From Pseudofrankia sp. DC12 (GTDB lineage: Bacteria > Actinomycetota > Actinomycetes > Frankiales > Frankiaceae): DNA of 64,000 nucleotides. A program made the position numbers and the translations under genes. The notes beneath the pieces were generated by a model that saw only the letters and a list, made by a program, of their open reading frames with translations, had not been told where the DNA came from and did no database searches. Shown here piece after piece: positions 7,992-17,312 of this stretch (position 1 is its first letter; every line of letters begins with the position of its first letter). Location: the NCBI RefSeq assembly GCF_000966285.1, contig NZ_KQ031391.1, positions 4,108,540 through 4,172,539 on the forward strand, given 5' to 3'.

Positions 7992-8399
7992 CGTGGTCGC
8001 GACCCCCGGCTCACTGCTGCGCTACCACCAGCAGGGCCAACTCGGCGGCCGGCTCGTCCGCCGCCTGATCGTCTGTCACCTCCCGGAGCGAGCGGACGGA
8101 CGTCCCGAATCCGGGCACCTCGCCGCACTGCCTCCTACCTCCAGGATGCGGCGACTCGGACAGGAACGCAGGTGCTGGACGACCCGACGCCACCGGGCCA
8201 ACTCGCTCACCGCCGGGTGCCAGCTACCCAGCATGGCCGCCGCCGAGCCGACGACGGACCGACCATCCACGCAAGGCATGGGAGGCGCGTCGCCGCCGAG
8301 CCCCGAGGGCGATCGGGACGGCTGCGTGTGCTGGCTTGGCCAATGGGCCCGGCTGGCCCGGCTGGCCCGGCTGGTCCCGGTCGGCTGCCGGCTCGGTCT
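7992..8399 (+). other. No gene recognised
   Basis: Between two gene remnants. Frames exist on both strands but none shows a recognisable family or convincing start. It contains a low-complexity GGCCCGGCT run near 8345-8375. Confidence 0.4.
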
Positions 8400-8623
8400 G
8401 CCGGTGCGGTCTGCCGATGCGGATGGCGGCGGCGAACGCAGCATCCCCGACGATCGCCAGGTTGATCGCCAGACCGGCAACGGGGTGTGCCCACCGCGAG
8501 CTCGCCGACGCCGGTGGCACCGAGCAGGACCGCGAGGTTGGTAAAGCCGTCGGTGTGGGCGTGCAAGCCGTCCGCGACGAGGGCAGCTGTATGAGGCGGG
8601 TCGCTGCCGCCGATCCGGCGCAT
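8400..8623 (-). pseudogene. Fragment of a cation diffusion facilitator (CDF)
   Basis: The minus strand reads HTAALVADGLHAHTDGFTN and LAVLLGATGVG, the CDF transmembrane segment with the metal-site pattern HAxxD. A frameshift near 8505 then continues as HPVAGLAINLAIVGDAAFAA in the next frame, the following CDF helix. Both ends are missing. It is a remnant of a metal efflux gene, consistent with the surrounding metal-resistance genes. Confidence 0.7.
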
Positions 8624-8725
8624 CGCGAGGGGTCGGCTCCTGACAGGTCGACGGGTGGCGGGTCCCGCCCGTTGTCGAGCGGGGACCCGTCGCCCGGCGA
8701 GGTGCGCCGGTGGCCGCGTCGAGTG

Positions 8726-9658
8726 CTATCCGACGGTGATGGTCATCGCGGCGGTGTGCAGGGTGCCGGCGGTTTGGAACTGTAGGAACAGCCGCCAGTT
8801 GCCGGATTTCGGCAGGGTCGCCTCGAACGACAGGGCCGGCCCGCCGTGGTCGCCGTTGACGCTGCCTTGCGGGTGGAGGTGGGCGAAGGCCTGGTCGCCG
8901 GCGCGGAAGGCGGTCAGGTGGGCGTAGGTGTCGAGGTAGGGCTGTAGGTCGGTGACCGGTTTCCCGTCCTTCGACACGGTGACGGTGAGCATGTGCGTCA
9001 TCCCGGCCATCAACTTGTCACCGGAGACGGTGAGGGTGTAGCCGTCGACGGTGGTGCTGGTCGCTGCCGGCGGTAGCGGGACGGTGGCGGCCGTTCCGGG
9101 GACGGTGACCGGCTGGCTGAGGACCAGCGGTGTGTTCATGCCGCCGACGGGGGTGATGAACGAGGTGTACACCCGGTAGCTGCCGGCGGGCGTGCCGGCC
9201 AGGTTGGCGGTCCAGGTGCCGTCGCTGGCCATGGTCGGGTGGACGTGCTGGAAGCCGGTGAGGTCGGACCGGATCAGGTAGAGGTGCATGAGCTTGGTCT
9301 GGTCCGGTTGGAAGGAGGTCACCGGCATCCCGTCCGCGGCGCGGATCTGGAACCGGAACACGCTGGCCCGCTTGGCCGGCAACGAGGTCGCCGCCGGGGC
9401 GAACCGCAGTCCGCTGGCCTCGGCGGCGAGCCCGTCCCCCGAGGCCATGTCGCCCATGCCGGGCATGGAGCCCCCTGGCGTCGCGGCCATGGCGGAGGGT
9501 GTCGATCCGGCCGAGCCGGCCGGGTTTCCCATCGACTGGGACATCCCGGACTGGCCGCCAGAGCTGCTCCCGCAGGCGGTGGCGGTGAGAAGGACCGCGC
9601 CGGTCAGACCGGCTGCGGCGAGGGCTCGGCGGGTACGGGCAGAATGGATAGGCAGCAT
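8726..9658 (-). CDS. Secreted lipoprotein, metal-island associated
   Basis: 310 residues. The N-terminus MLPIHSARTRRALAAAG leads into LLTATACGSSS, a lipobox with the lipidated Cys near residue 30. A Met/Gly/Ser-rich linker (GGQSGMSQSMGN, MPGMGDMASGD) could bind copper. Two beta-type domains follow, with repeated LMHLYLIRSDL...HVHP and YAHLTAFRAGDQAFAHLHP motifs; His-Val-His and His-Leu-His pairs are probable metal ligands. The start is chosen at 9658 because a GGGAGA site precedes it and the signal peptide follows directly. It is 70 bp downstream of a DUF6153 gene and probably shares the operator at 10228-10244. The likely role is periplasmic-side copper handling, inferred from context. Confidence 0.8.
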   Translation of the reverse strand: MLPIHSARTRRALAAAGLTGAVLLTATACGSSSGGQSGMSQSMGNPAGSAGSTPSAMAATPGGSMPGMGDMASGDGLAAEASGLRFAPAATSLPAKRASVFRFQIRAADGMPVTSFQPDQTKLMHLYLIRSDLTGFQHVHPTMASDGTWTANLAGTPAGSYRVYTSFITPVGGMNTPLVLSQPVTVPGTAATVPLPPAATSTTVDGYTLTVSGDKLMAGMTHMLTVTVSKDGKPVTDLQPYLDTYAHLTAFRAGDQAFAHLHPQGSVNGDHGGPALSFEATLPKSGNWRLFLQFQTAGTLHTAAMTITVG

Positions 9659-9728
9659 GAGAACGTGGTCTCCCGGATAGGGGCACGCCGGTGGCGTGCG
9701 GATGGACGTGACGGCGACCGTTGGCCGG

Positions 9729-10184
9729 TCACGTCCGGGAGACACACAGCTCGTGCAGGAGCAGGGAGCCGAACCGCGGGGGTGCGCGCCGCCGCGGCCC
9801 GCGTCTCACCGCCGCGAGGGGCCTCGGTGAGGCCGGCATGGTGATGGCGAGCAGACCAATAGCGACCAGGACGAGCAGCCCGGCAAGACCGAGGGACGGC
9901 GGGGTCGCCGCGCAGGGGACACCTTGCATCTCCCCGGCGGCACCGTGCGCGTACATGTCCGCGCCGCGCAGGCCGACGTTGGCGGTCGGCCGCTCCACAG
10001 CGGGGGGTTCGGCCATCGACCCGGCGTGCTCTGCGGGCATCGCCGGTGTGGCCATCGCGGCGTAGCCCGTGCCCGCTTGCGCGCAGGCTTGCATGGCGGG
10101 CAGACCATGCATGACAGCGAGCCCGGCCAGCGCCGCCAGGACGGCGACGAGACGCGCTCGCGCGAGCGCCGTCCTGCCGTCCAT
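9729..10184 (-). CDS. DUF6153-like small membrane protein
   Basis: 151 residues. A first hydrophobic segment LVAVLAALAGLAVMHGLPAM carries the MHG motif seen in this family. A Met/His/Ala-rich outer loop with YAHGAAGEM and a Cys (GVPCAATP) follows. A second membrane segment LGLAGLLVLVAIGLLAI and the characteristic C-terminal LLLHELCVSRT complete it. These proteins recur next to copper genes in actinobacteria, but their biochemical function is unknown. A BlaI-type palindrome lies 44 bp upstream. A frameshifted relative sits at 21852-22344. Confidence 0.75.
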   Translation of the reverse strand: MDGRTALARARLVAVLAALAGLAVMHGLPAMQACAQAGTGYAAMATPAMPAEHAGSMAEPPAVERPTANVGLRGADMYAHGAAGEMQGVPCAATPPSLGLAGLLVLVAIGLLAITMPASPRPLAAVRRGPRRRAPPRFGSLLLHELCVSRT

Positions 10185-10227
10185 GCCCCTCCTTCGGTCT
10201 GGTTCGCGCGCCCGCGCAGCGGCCGAC

Positions 10228-10244
10228 TACTACGGAACATGGTA
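10228..10244 (-). promoter_or_regulatory. BlaI-type operator (DUF6153/lipoprotein operon)
   Basis: TACTAC-N5-ATGGTA fits the shared WACKAY-N5-RTMGTW palindrome at 11 of 12 positions. On the coding (minus) strand the half-site TACCAT resembles a -10 hexamer, so a bound repressor would block the promoter directly. Confidence 0.65.
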
Positions 10245-10535
10245 GACGCAGGGACTCGCCTGATGAAGATCGCAGTTCCGATCGTCATGCGGCTGGTGTC
10301 GTGGGTGGCCCGCCGTGGCCGGCGAGGTTGGTCTTGTCGGCCCAGCCACACTCCGGCCCTGCGAAGCACCGCGGCTCACCAGGGGCCAGGGTTCGCGGAC
10401 GAGGACCGACCCCCACGGTCGGGTATTCCGAGGCGTATGCACGAAACGTGGAGTTGAGTACCCGGGTGTCCTCGGCGAGGCTCCCTCCGGCGAGGAACAT
10501 GCCAGATCCTGCTGGCTGAGGTTACGGACCCTTTT

Positions 10536-11069
10536 CTACAGCTCATCGGAGCGCGTGCCGCCGTCGTCAGCCCTGTCGGGTACTTCGCCACGGGTCCGGC
10601 GAAGCCTCAGCGTACAGACGACCGCGAGGGCAACGGCGCCCCCGACCAGCGGCAGGAATCGACCGGGACGGCCCGACCCCGAATCGTTCTGCGCCGCAGG
10701 CTCCCCATCGTGAGTCGCAGACGGGCCCGGTCCGGCGATCTGCCGAGTAGCCGTGCAGATGTTGTCCTGGTACGGAGACCTGCCGTTAAGAGGATGGAAC
10801 TCGTACCAGGCACCCACAACGTACTGACGGTCGACCGATGTGCCGCCGGCCTGCTCGTCCGGCGTCCCGACCACCGTCACGGCCTGGCCGCCCTCGGTCC
10901 GGACCGTCGCGACCCGCCCGCCATGTGTCGTGCTGGTCACAATTCCGTGGAACATATATGGGGATGGGGGCGGCGACGACAGGGCGCACGATGCGGACGC
11001 GGGCGCGGCAGCCCCGACCACCACCGCCCCGACGAGGGCCACCGCGGCGCACCAGCCTCGTAGTCTCAT
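10536..11069 (-). CDS. Secreted, C-terminally anchored protein of unknown function
   Basis: 177 residues starting MRLRGWCAAVALVGAV. A signal peptide is followed by ASASCALSSPPPSPYMFHGI. A small beta domain (VTSTTHGGRVATVRTEGGQ, VVGAWYEFHPLNGRSPYQDN, ICTATRQIAG) precedes a Ser/Gly linker and a final membrane helix PLVGGAVALAVVCTLRL with a basic tail. The layout is that of an exported, membrane-tethered domain. The two extracellular Cys (ASCAL and NICTA) may form a disulfide. I do not recognise the family. It lies alone, with its start opposite a 290-bp spacer in which I see no operator. Confidence 0.7.
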   Translation of the reverse strand: MRLRGWCAAVALVGAVVVGAAAPASASCALSSPPPSPYMFHGIVTSTTHGGRVATVRTEGGQAVTVVGTPDEQAGGTSVDRQYVVGAWYEFHPLNGRSPYQDNICTATRQIAGPGPSATHDGEPAAQNDSGSGRPGRFLPLVGGAVALAVVCTLRLRRTRGEVPDRADDGGTRSDEL

Positions 11070-11359
11070 GTCCGTCTGGACGCAGCCTGTCGGCCAGCGG
11101 TTCTCCTGAAAAGCCGAGTCTTCTTCGAAGACCATGCTGGGCCGTTCGGGGGTCAGAACGGCTTGAGGGAGGCGTGAGCGCGCCTCTCTCCTTGCCTACG
11201 AGACCGGGATCAACCAGCCGGGCCCGACATGCCCGGCGAACATCATCAAGCCTCCGGATTCATCGCCCACGACGTCTCGACCGGTCTGTCTGAGCGTCCC
11301 CTTTGCCGAGGACCGGGGAGGCGGCCCGCGTCCTACGCGGGCGCCGAGATCGGTCTCAA

Positions 11360-13711
11360 CTACGAGGACAAGGGTGCGTTGATCCGTTGGTCGGCCGGCA
11401 AGCGGCCGGCCGGGCGGGTCAGGCTTCCCGGCGAGCGCTGCGGGGTGAATCTGCGCAGGCGCAGCGAGTTGGAGACGACGAACAGGGAGCTGGCGGCCAT
11501 GGCGGCGCCGGCGAACAGCGGGTTGAGGTAGCCGAGGAACGCCACCGGGATGAGGACGACGTTGTAGGCGAAGGCCCAGAACAGGTTGCCCTGGATGGTC
11601 CGCAGCGTGTGGCGGGACAGCCGGATGGCGTCGGCGGCGCCGCGCGGGTCGCCGGACACGAGTGTCAGGTCGCTGGCCTCGATCGCGACGTCGGTGCCGG
11701 TGCCGATGGCGAGGCCCAGGTCGGCCTGGGCGAGTGCGGGCGCGTCGTTGACACCGTCGCCGACCATCGCGACGACCCGGCCCTCGGTTTGCAGCCGCTT
11801 GACGACGGCCGCCTTGTCCGTCGGCAGGACGTCGGCGATGACCTCGTTGATACCGACCTGGGCCGCGACCGTGCGGGCGGTGGCGGCGTTGTCGCCGGTC
11901 AGCAGGATCGGCCGTAGGCCGAGGGCCTTGAGCTGGTTGATCGCCTCGCCGCTGGTGGGTTTGATCGTGTCGGCGACGACGAACAACGCCGTAGCGGCGC
12001 CGTCCCAGCCGGCGGCGATCGCCGTCCGACCGGTCAGAGCGGCCTCGTGGCGGGCCCTTTCCAGCTCGGGTGGCAGTGGCATCGCCCAGTCGGCCAGCAG
12101 CGACGGGCGCCCGGCGACGACGGTGTGGCCGTCAACGACACCCTCGACGCCAAGCCCCTGCCGGTTGGCGAAGGACTCGGGCGCCGCCAGCCGGCCGACC
12201 TCGGCTCGCGCGGCTCGGGCGATCGCCCGGCCGATCGGGTGTTCGGAGGCGTCCTCCACCGCTCCGGCCAGCCGCAGCGCGTCCGCGCGGGCGACCCCCT
12301 CGACCAGGACGATGTCGACCACGTTGAGTTCGCCGGTGGTGACGGTCCCGGTCTTGTCCAGGACGATCGTGTCGACCCGGCGGGTGGACTCCAGCACTTC
12401 GGGTCCTTTGATGAGCAGACCCAGCTGGGCGCCGCGGCCGGTGCCGACCAGCAGCGCGGTCGGAGTGGCCAGGCCCAGCGCGCACGGGCACGCGATGATC
12501 AGCACGGCGACCGCGGCGGAGAACGCGAACGCCACGCTCGCGCCCGCGGCGAGCCACCCGCCGAGCGCCGCCGCCGCGAGCACCAGCACCACCGGCACGA
12601 ACACCCCGCTGATCCTGTCGGCCAGCCGCTGCACGGGTGCCTTCCCGTTCTGCGCGTCCGCGACCAGCCGGGCGATCTGCGCGAGCGCCGTGTCAGCGCC
12701 GATCTTGGTGGCCCGCACGACCAGCCGGCCGCCGGCGTTGACGGTCGCGCCGACGACCTCGTCGCCCGGGCCCTTCTCCACCGGGACGGACTCGCCGGTC
12801 AGCAGCGACTGGTCCACCGCCGACGAGCCCTGTTCGACGGCCCCGTCGGTCGCGATCTTCTCGCCGGGCCGGACGACGAACCGGTCGCCCACGCGCAGCT
12901 CCGCCACCGGAACCCGGCGCTCACCGCCGTCGGCGTCGAGCACCGCGACGTCCTTCGCGCCCAGCGCGAGCAGGGCCCGCAGCGCCGCCCCGGCGCGCCG
13001 CTTCGCCCTGGCCTCGAAGTACCGCCCCGCGAGGATCAGGGTGGTCACGACGCCGGCGGCTTCCAGGTAGATGTGGCTGGTCGCGGCGTCCCGGTCGAGC
13101 ACCACCTCGAAGCGCATCCGCATCCCCGGCATGCCCGCGTCCAGCAGGAACAGCGCGACGACGCTCCACCCCCAGGCCGCGAGCGTGCCCAGTGAGATCA
13201 GCGTGTCCATGGTGGCGGCGCCATGCCGCAGGTTCACCCAGGCCGCCCGATGGAACGGCCAGCCCGCCCAGAACACCACCGGGGTCGCCAGCTGCAACGC
13301 GGCCCACTGCCAGTAGTCGAACTGCAGCGCCGGGATCATCGAGATCAGCACCAGCGGAAGTGACAGCACCGCCGCCCCGGCCAGGCGCTGGCGCAGCGAC
13401 CGCTGCGCAACCGCGTCTTCCGAGTCGCCGGGGGCCGCGGAGACGTCGGCCCGATCGGCCGCCGTCGACGGCGGGGCCGGGAGCCGCGCCCGGTAACCCG
13501 CCGCGGCCACGGCGGACAGCAGGTCGTCCGCCGACACCTGGGCAGGGTCATAGGAGACCGCGGCCTTCTCGATCGCGTAGTTCACCGTCGCGACGACGCC
13601 GTCCAGCTTGTTCAGCTTGCGCTCGATCCGGTTGGCACACGACGCACACGTCATGCCCTCGAGCGACAGCTCGACCTCGGCTCCGGGCCGCCCGGCCTGT
13701 TCGGTGGTCAT
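11360..13711 (-). CDS. copA: Copper-exporting P1B-type ATPase CopA
   Basis: 783 residues. It has an N-terminal heavy-metal domain with [14 protein letters not shown] (Cys about 22 and 25), eight predicted membrane helices, the intramembrane metal site [12 protein letters not shown] (CPC), the phosphorylation motif [13 protein letters not shown], the SEHPIG nucleotide-binding motif and the hinge [13 protein letters not shown]. The CPC motif and single CxxC domain define a Cu(I) exporter. The start MTTEQAG is preceded by GGGAGGAACG. A copZ gene lies 31 bp upstream, behind a CsoR-like operator, so the pair is a copper-induced operon. The C-terminus has a 30-residue basic extension beyond the usual RRF end. 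Confidence 0.95.
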   Translation of the reverse strand: MTTEQAGRPGAEVELSLEGMTCASCANRIERKLNKLDGVVATVNYAIEKAAVSYDPAQVSADDLLSAVAAAGYRARLPAPPSTAADRADVSAAPGDSEDAVAQRSLRQRLAGAAVLSLPLVLISMIPALQFDYWQWAALQLATPVVFWAGWPFHRAAWVNLRHGAATMDTLISLGTLAAWGWSVVALFLLDAGMPGMRMRFEVVLDRDAATSHIYLEAAGVVTTLILAGRYFEARAKRRAGAALRALLALGAKDVAVLDADGGERRVPVAELRVGDRFVVRPGEKIATDGAVEQGSSAVDQSLLTGESVPVEKGPGDEVVGATVNAGGRLVVRATKIGADTALAQIARLVADAQNGKAPVQRLADRISGVFVPVVLVLAAAALGGWLAAGASVAFAFSAAVAVLIIACPCALGLATPTALLVGTGRGAQLGLLIKGPEVLESTRRVDTIVLDKTGTVTTGELNVVDIVLVEGVARADALRLAGAVEDASEHPIGRAIARAARAEVGRLAAPESFANRQGLGVEGVVDGHTVVAGRPSLLADWAMPLPPELERARHEAALTGRTAIAAGWDGAATALFVVADTIKPTSGEAINQLKALGLRPILLTGDNAATARTVAAQVGINEVIADVLPTDKAAVVKRLQTEGRVVAMVGDGVNDAPALAQADLGLAIGTGTDVAIEASDLTLVSGDPRGAADAIRLSRHTLRTIQGNLFWAFAYNVVLIPVAFLGYLNPLFAGAAMAASSLFVVSNSLRLRRFTPQRSPGSLTRPAGRLPADQRINAPLSS

Positions 13712-13742
13712 CGTTCCTCCCGCCGCGAGTCCGCGTGCCCGG

Positions 13743-13952
13743 TCACGAGACGAGCCGGTAGCCGGCCGCGGCCACCACCTCCCGCACAGCAGCGTCATCG
13801 ACGCCCTCTCCGCGCACGACCAGCCGGCCCGTGGCGGCGTCCGCCGCCGCCGACTGCACCCCGGCCAGCTCCTCTACCTCCTCCTGCACCGACATCTCGC
13901 AGTGCCCGCAAGTCATACCCGCCACGACGTAGGTCCGCTCGGCCACACCCAT
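13743..13952 (-). CDS. copZ: Copper chaperone CopZ
   Basis: 69 residues, one ferredoxin-like heavy-metal-associated domain: [19 protein letters not shown] with the Cu(I)-binding CxxC at residues 15 and 18. The domain fills the protein. It delivers Cu(I) to the CopA encoded immediately downstream. The start MGVAERT has AGGAG eight bases upstream, and the longer frame is rejected because it runs into the operator. Confidence 0.93.
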   Translation of the reverse strand: MGVAERTYVVAGMTCGHCEMSVQEEVEELAGVQSAAADAATGRLVVRGEGVDDAAVREVVAAAGYRLVS

Positions 13953-14007
13953 CGTGATCACTCCTGTCTCGATCATGCGTCCCGGCGTCACCGACTCACA
14001 TGACACC

Positions 14008-14024
14008 ATACCCCATGGGGGTAT
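14008..14024 (-). promoter_or_regulatory. CsoR-type copper operator
   Basis: ATACCCCATGGGGGTAT is a G-tract palindrome matching the known CsoR operator form (TACCC...GGGTA) and lies 56 bp upstream of copZ. Cu(I)-loaded CsoR would release it. No csoR gene is present in the window. Confidence 0.8.
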
Positions 14025-14108
14025 CAGTTCCCAGCAGCGCAGGAGGTCAGCCACGCCTCACGGCCGAGACGGATAGAACGGCGTGGGCCGCCGGACCCAT
14101 CCGCTATT

Positions 14109-14125
14109 TACTATCTAGCTTAGTA
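14109..14125 (+). promoter_or_regulatory. BlaI-type operator (copC/copD)
   Basis: TACTAT-N5-TTAGTA; the right half overlaps TAGTAT, a good -10 hexamer for the gene starting at 14141. It shows that copC/copD belongs to a different regulatory unit from copZ-copA, whose CsoR site lies only 85 bp away. Confidence 0.7.
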
Positions 14126-14140
14126 TTCGTTGTCGGGTGA

Positions 14141-15158
14141 GTGAGGGGTGACGGTGGTGCAGGTCGGACAGTGGCAACTGGCGGCTGTGGCGGGCGGCGC
14201 GCCAACCGGCGCCGAGGCGCTGTGCGCGCGCTGACCCGTCTCGTCGGGCTGACGGTGGCCAGCCTGGTGTTGCTGGTGGCGACGGCGGCGACCGCGTCGG
14301 CGCATGCGACCCTGCTGTTCACCAGCCCGGCCGCGGACGGGACCGTGCCGGCCGGGCCGGCCACGCTTACGCTCATCTTCGCCCAGCCCGTCACAGTGAC
14401 AGGCCACTCGGTGCGGCTGTTCGACGCCGACCGGCGCGTTGTGTCGACCAGCCGGACTTCCGTCTCCGAAGGCGGGCTAAGCGTGACCGCTGCTGTGGAC
14501 CGGCAGCTGGCCAGCGGTCTGTATGCGGTGGCCTGGCAGGTGGGCGCGGGCGACGGCGAAGCGATGGGCGGCGAGTACCGGTTCGCGGTCGGCCCGAGTG
14601 CCGCCGCGCTCGGCGACGGGCAGACCGGGGCGAAGACCAGGGGCGAGGGCTGGGTCACCGTGCTGCGGTGGCTGCTGTTCGCCGGGTTGGCGCTGTATCT
14701 GGGTGGTCTGGCCGGACATCGCCTCGCCCGCCGTCCTCAGGACAGGGCCGCAGCGGATCCGCCTCGCCCGTGGCTGCTGGCCGGCGCGCTCGCGGGACTG
14801 GTGGCCAGTCTCGGCCTGGCAACGTTGATCGTGGGAGACAGCTCGCTGAGCGCGGGTGTGGCCCGGCTGACCCCTGCCGCACTGCTCGCGACCCGTCCCG
14901 GCACAGTCGGTACTGTGCCTGTCCGGCGCCCGGTTCCTGGACAGCAACCCTTACGGCGCTGGCGAGGCCCCGGTCACCACCCGCCTCGGCATCACCGCCG
15001 GCCAGAGCCGGCTGGCGCTGGCCTACCCCGCCGAGGGCCTCCAGATCGAGCTCACCCTGACTCCCGGCGGGAAGATCGTCCACGAGGTGCTCGCCGCCCC
15101 CAACCATCTGATCATCCGCAGCTTCGTCTACCCGGCCCCGACGAGCCCTGACCGGTAG
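14141..15158 (+). pseudogene. CopC/CopD-like copper-resistance gene, truncated and fused
   Basis: The first part encodes a signal peptide (LVGLTVASLVLLVATAATASA) ending just before HATLLFTSPAADG. This is a CopC domain with the N-terminal copper-binding His, then the first CopD helices (VTVLRWLLFAGLALYLGGL, WLLAGALAGLVASLGLATL). Near 14910 the CopD sequence stops. The frame that looks coding from 14913 to the TAG at 15158 (SNPYGAGEAPVTTRLGI, then TLTPGGKIVHEVLAAPNH) belongs to another, unrecognised protein. The single long frame from 14141 to 15151 is therefore an out-of-frame artefact in its last third. A deletion has joined two genes. The CopC part could still be made. Confidence 0.72.
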
Positions 15159-15277
15159 CGACGCGGGCGGAACCCCGCCAGCACAAGCCAGACGTGAATA
15201 CGCACTGGCCGGGCTGGCCGGTCAACGCGACCTGGCGGCGCGCATCGGCTCCACCGGAAAGGGACGCCCACGGCGCC

Positions 15278-15934
15278 TCAGCGGTCCTGTCCGGCGGGTG
15301 TGTGGGCGCGGCCGAGGATGTGGGCGTGGGCGGGCACGAACCGCAACGGACGGTAGGTGAACCGGTCGAGCTCGTCGATCGTGAAGCCGGCGGAGCGGAT
15401 CGTCGCGGCGGTGTCGCGGTTGAGGTGGCAGCCGCCTGCGCCGGCTGCCCACAGCGGGGCAATCAGGTCTTGGGCGAGGCTGAGCGCACGGTGGGTGGAG
15501 CGGACGTGCTCGAAGAACCGCAGGTCGCCGCCCGCGGCGAGCACCCGGCGTAGCTCGGCGAGCGAGTGGGCTGGGTCGGGCACCGAGCACAGCACCAGGG
15601 AGGCCACGGCCGCGTCGAAGGCGCCGTCGTCGAACGGCAGACTGTCGGCCTGGGCGGCGACGACCTGGACGGGTACCGGCGCCGTCGTCGCTGCCTGTTC
15701 GGCGAGGGCACGTAGTTGGTCCTCGGGTTCGACGGCGACGACCTCGGTCACGGTCGGCGGGTAGTGGGAGAAGTTCAGCCCGTTGCCGGCGCCGACCTCC
15801 AGGACGCGGCCGGTCAGGTCGGCGAGCAGCCGGTCGCGGTGGGCGGCCGTGCCACGGCGTTCAGAGTCGGCGCTGGTCCGTACGTACAGGCGGGCGAACC
15901 GGGGATGCTGACACCTCGACAGATCCTCACTCAT
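15278..15934 (-). CDS. Class I SAM-dependent methyltransferase
   Basis: 218 residues. The SAM-binding motif VLEVGAGNGLNFSHYP lies near residue 45, then VAVEPEDQLRALAEQA (motif II), DSLPFDDGAFDAAVASLVLC (the UbiE-type motif) and LRRVLAAGGDLRFFEHV. It belongs to the methyltransferase-11 family, often called phospholipid or arsenite-like methyltransferases. It lacks the paired Cys of ArsM, so arsenite is unlikely as substrate. The start MSEDLSRCQHPRF at 15934 is favoured because the longer N-terminus is low-complexity. It is isolated in the metal island; the substrate is unknown. Confidence 0.85.
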   Translation of the reverse strand: MSEDLSRCQHPRFARLYVRTSADSERRGTAAHRDRLLADLTGRVLEVGAGNGLNFSHYPPTVTEVVAVEPEDQLRALAEQAATTAPVPVQVVAAQADSLPFDDGAFDAAVASLVLCSVPDPAHSLAELRRVLAAGGDLRFFEHVRSTHRALSLAQDLIAPLWAAGAGGCHLNRDTAATIRSAGFTIDELDRFTYRPLRFVPAHAHILGRAHTPAGQDR

Positions 15935-16231
15935 CGCTGACGTCCTACCCTCCGTGGACCAGACGGGTGACAGCTCCAACCCGGCACGCCTGTCGCGCCG
16001 TGGCCAATTGGGACGAGCCGACGGGGCGCTTGGCGGCCTCGGCGCGAGCGGGCGACATCGCCATGCCCAACTCGTCAGGAACCCGGCCCACCCCTGGGTG
16101 CGCCGCGTCCTGCGCGCCGGGCAGTCGGCGTCGTGCCGATGAGTAGACATTCTCCCGGCCACGGTCTGCCAGGACACGCGCCGAGGACCTCGCTCCGGGC
16201 CCGCCGCCACTACCGCCTGTCCTAGGCAGGG

Positions 16232-16465
16232 TTGTACACGCCCGTAGATCACATCTCCGGTCGTTCGCGCGAGGGCACGCTGAGGCGTCCTGCCCGCAGC
16301 ACCTCGGCGGGCAACAGCCCTGGCGACTACCAGGTCGGCGCCCCCGGCATCGGCGCGACCGCCCCAGAGTTCCAGCTGGCTGCCACCGGCGGCGGCCGGG
16401 TGGACCAGTACCTGCCGGTGAACCGCCTGCTCACAGACCTGCGCACCGGGCAGCGAGCCGCGTGA
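16232..16465 (+). pseudogene. Possible fragment of a redoxin
   Basis: A 77-codon frame ending GAPGIGATAPEFQLAATGG, the opening strand of TlpA/AhpC-like redoxins (VGxxAPdFxLpxxdG). It is then cut short. Its stop overlaps the GTG of the next gene (GTGA), so it may still be translated and coupled. No active-site Cys is left. Confidence 0.45.
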
Positions 16466-16788
16466 CCACGCTCCCCACGACCAACCGGCCGCAGAACCGG
16501 GCGATCCGGGTCACGCTGCTTACCCAGGCCGACTGCACGCTGTGCGACCACGCCAAGCAGGTGATCGCCCGCGTCGCCGCCCAGCAGCCGCTCACCGTGG
16601 AGGAACTCAGCCTGGACAGCGACACCGGCCGGACACTCGCCGCGCAGGCCGGGGTGCTCTTCGCGCCGGGCGTCCTGCTGGACGGCGCACCGTTCTCCTA
16701 CGGCCGGCTCTCCGAACATCGGCTACGCCGGGCACTGGCCCGTCTACCGGCCGTCCCGACCGGCCCGCAATCCCGACCCGGCGGCTGA
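16462..16788 (+). CDS. Glutaredoxin-like (DUF836) protein
   Basis: 108 residues. RVTLLTQADCTLCDHAKQVI carries a CxxC redox motif (Cys 26 and 29) at the end of the first strand. EELSLDSDTGRTLAAQAGV and the cis-Pro-type region FAPGVLLDG follow, the layout of the glutaredoxin-2-like family. It is cytosolic and probably a thiol-disulfide carrier or thioredoxin partner in metal stress. It overlaps the upstream fragment by GTGA and is followed 33 bp later by a small membrane protein. Confidence 0.82.
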   Translation: MTTLPTTNRPQNRAIRVTLLTQADCTLCDHAKQVIARVAAQQPLTVEELSLDSDTGRTLAAQAGVLFAPGVLLDGAPFSYGRLSEHRLRRALARLPAVPTGPQSRPGG

Positions 16789-16820
16789 ACGGCCACCGGC
16801 ATGGCGTCCGAGGAGGAGAA

Positions 16821-17312
16821 ATGGACAAGGTGCTCTACATCCTGCCCGCATTGGCCTGCCCACTCGGGATGGGCGCGATGATGTTCATGATGATGCGCGG
16901 CACCGGCCGCAAGCCCACCCCGCCGACCTCGCAGACGCCGGGCACCCTGACGGTGCACGTCGACCCGCGGGAGACCGAACTCGCGCAGCTCCGCGAGGAA
17001 ATCCAGCACCTATCACCGAACGCCGAACGTGAACCCGCGGCTTTCCGGGCGCCGTCGGACGAGACCACCCGCCACGGCACCACACAATGCCGGCGGCGAG
17101 GCCAGGCTGCAGATCCACCACAATGCTGCGACCGGCGCACGCCGCCGCGGTCAGCCGACCGGTGGGGCGACCGCGGACAACGGGCAGTAGATGGCGTGGG
17201 TGGCGGCCAATACCGGGCCGGCGGCCACGGCGCCGGGGATGACGAGCACGGCGGTGACCAGCACGGCTCCCAGCGTGGTGCGGGCGGCGCCGAGGGGTTG
17301 GGCGGGTCGTAG
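16821..17312 (+). CDS. DUF2933-like single-span membrane protein with abnormal C-terminus
   Basis: AGGAGGAGAA precedes ATG 16821. The N-terminal segment VLYILPALACPLGMGAMMF leads into MMMRG, the same Met-rich end seen in the DUF2933-like gene at 27081. A short acidic helix (RETELAQLREEIQHL) follows. From about residue 75 the composition turns random and the frame runs 160 bp into the 3' end of the convergent M56 gene. The natural end is probably near residue 80-100 and was lost by frameshift or deletion. Role unknown; members of this type accompany copper genes. Confidence 0.6.
   Translation: MDKVLYILPALACPLGMGAMMFMMMRGTGRKPTPPTSQTPGTLTVHVDPRETELAQLREEIQHLSPNAEREPAAFRAPSDETTRHGTTQCRRRGQAADPPQCCDRRTPPRSADRWGDRGQRAVDGVGGGQYRAGGHGAGDDEHGGDQHGSQRGAGGAEGLGGS

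Noticed and set aside
15278..15934. Arsenite methyltransferase ArsM
   Set aside because: It lies in a metal island, but the Cys residues needed to bind As(III) are missing.
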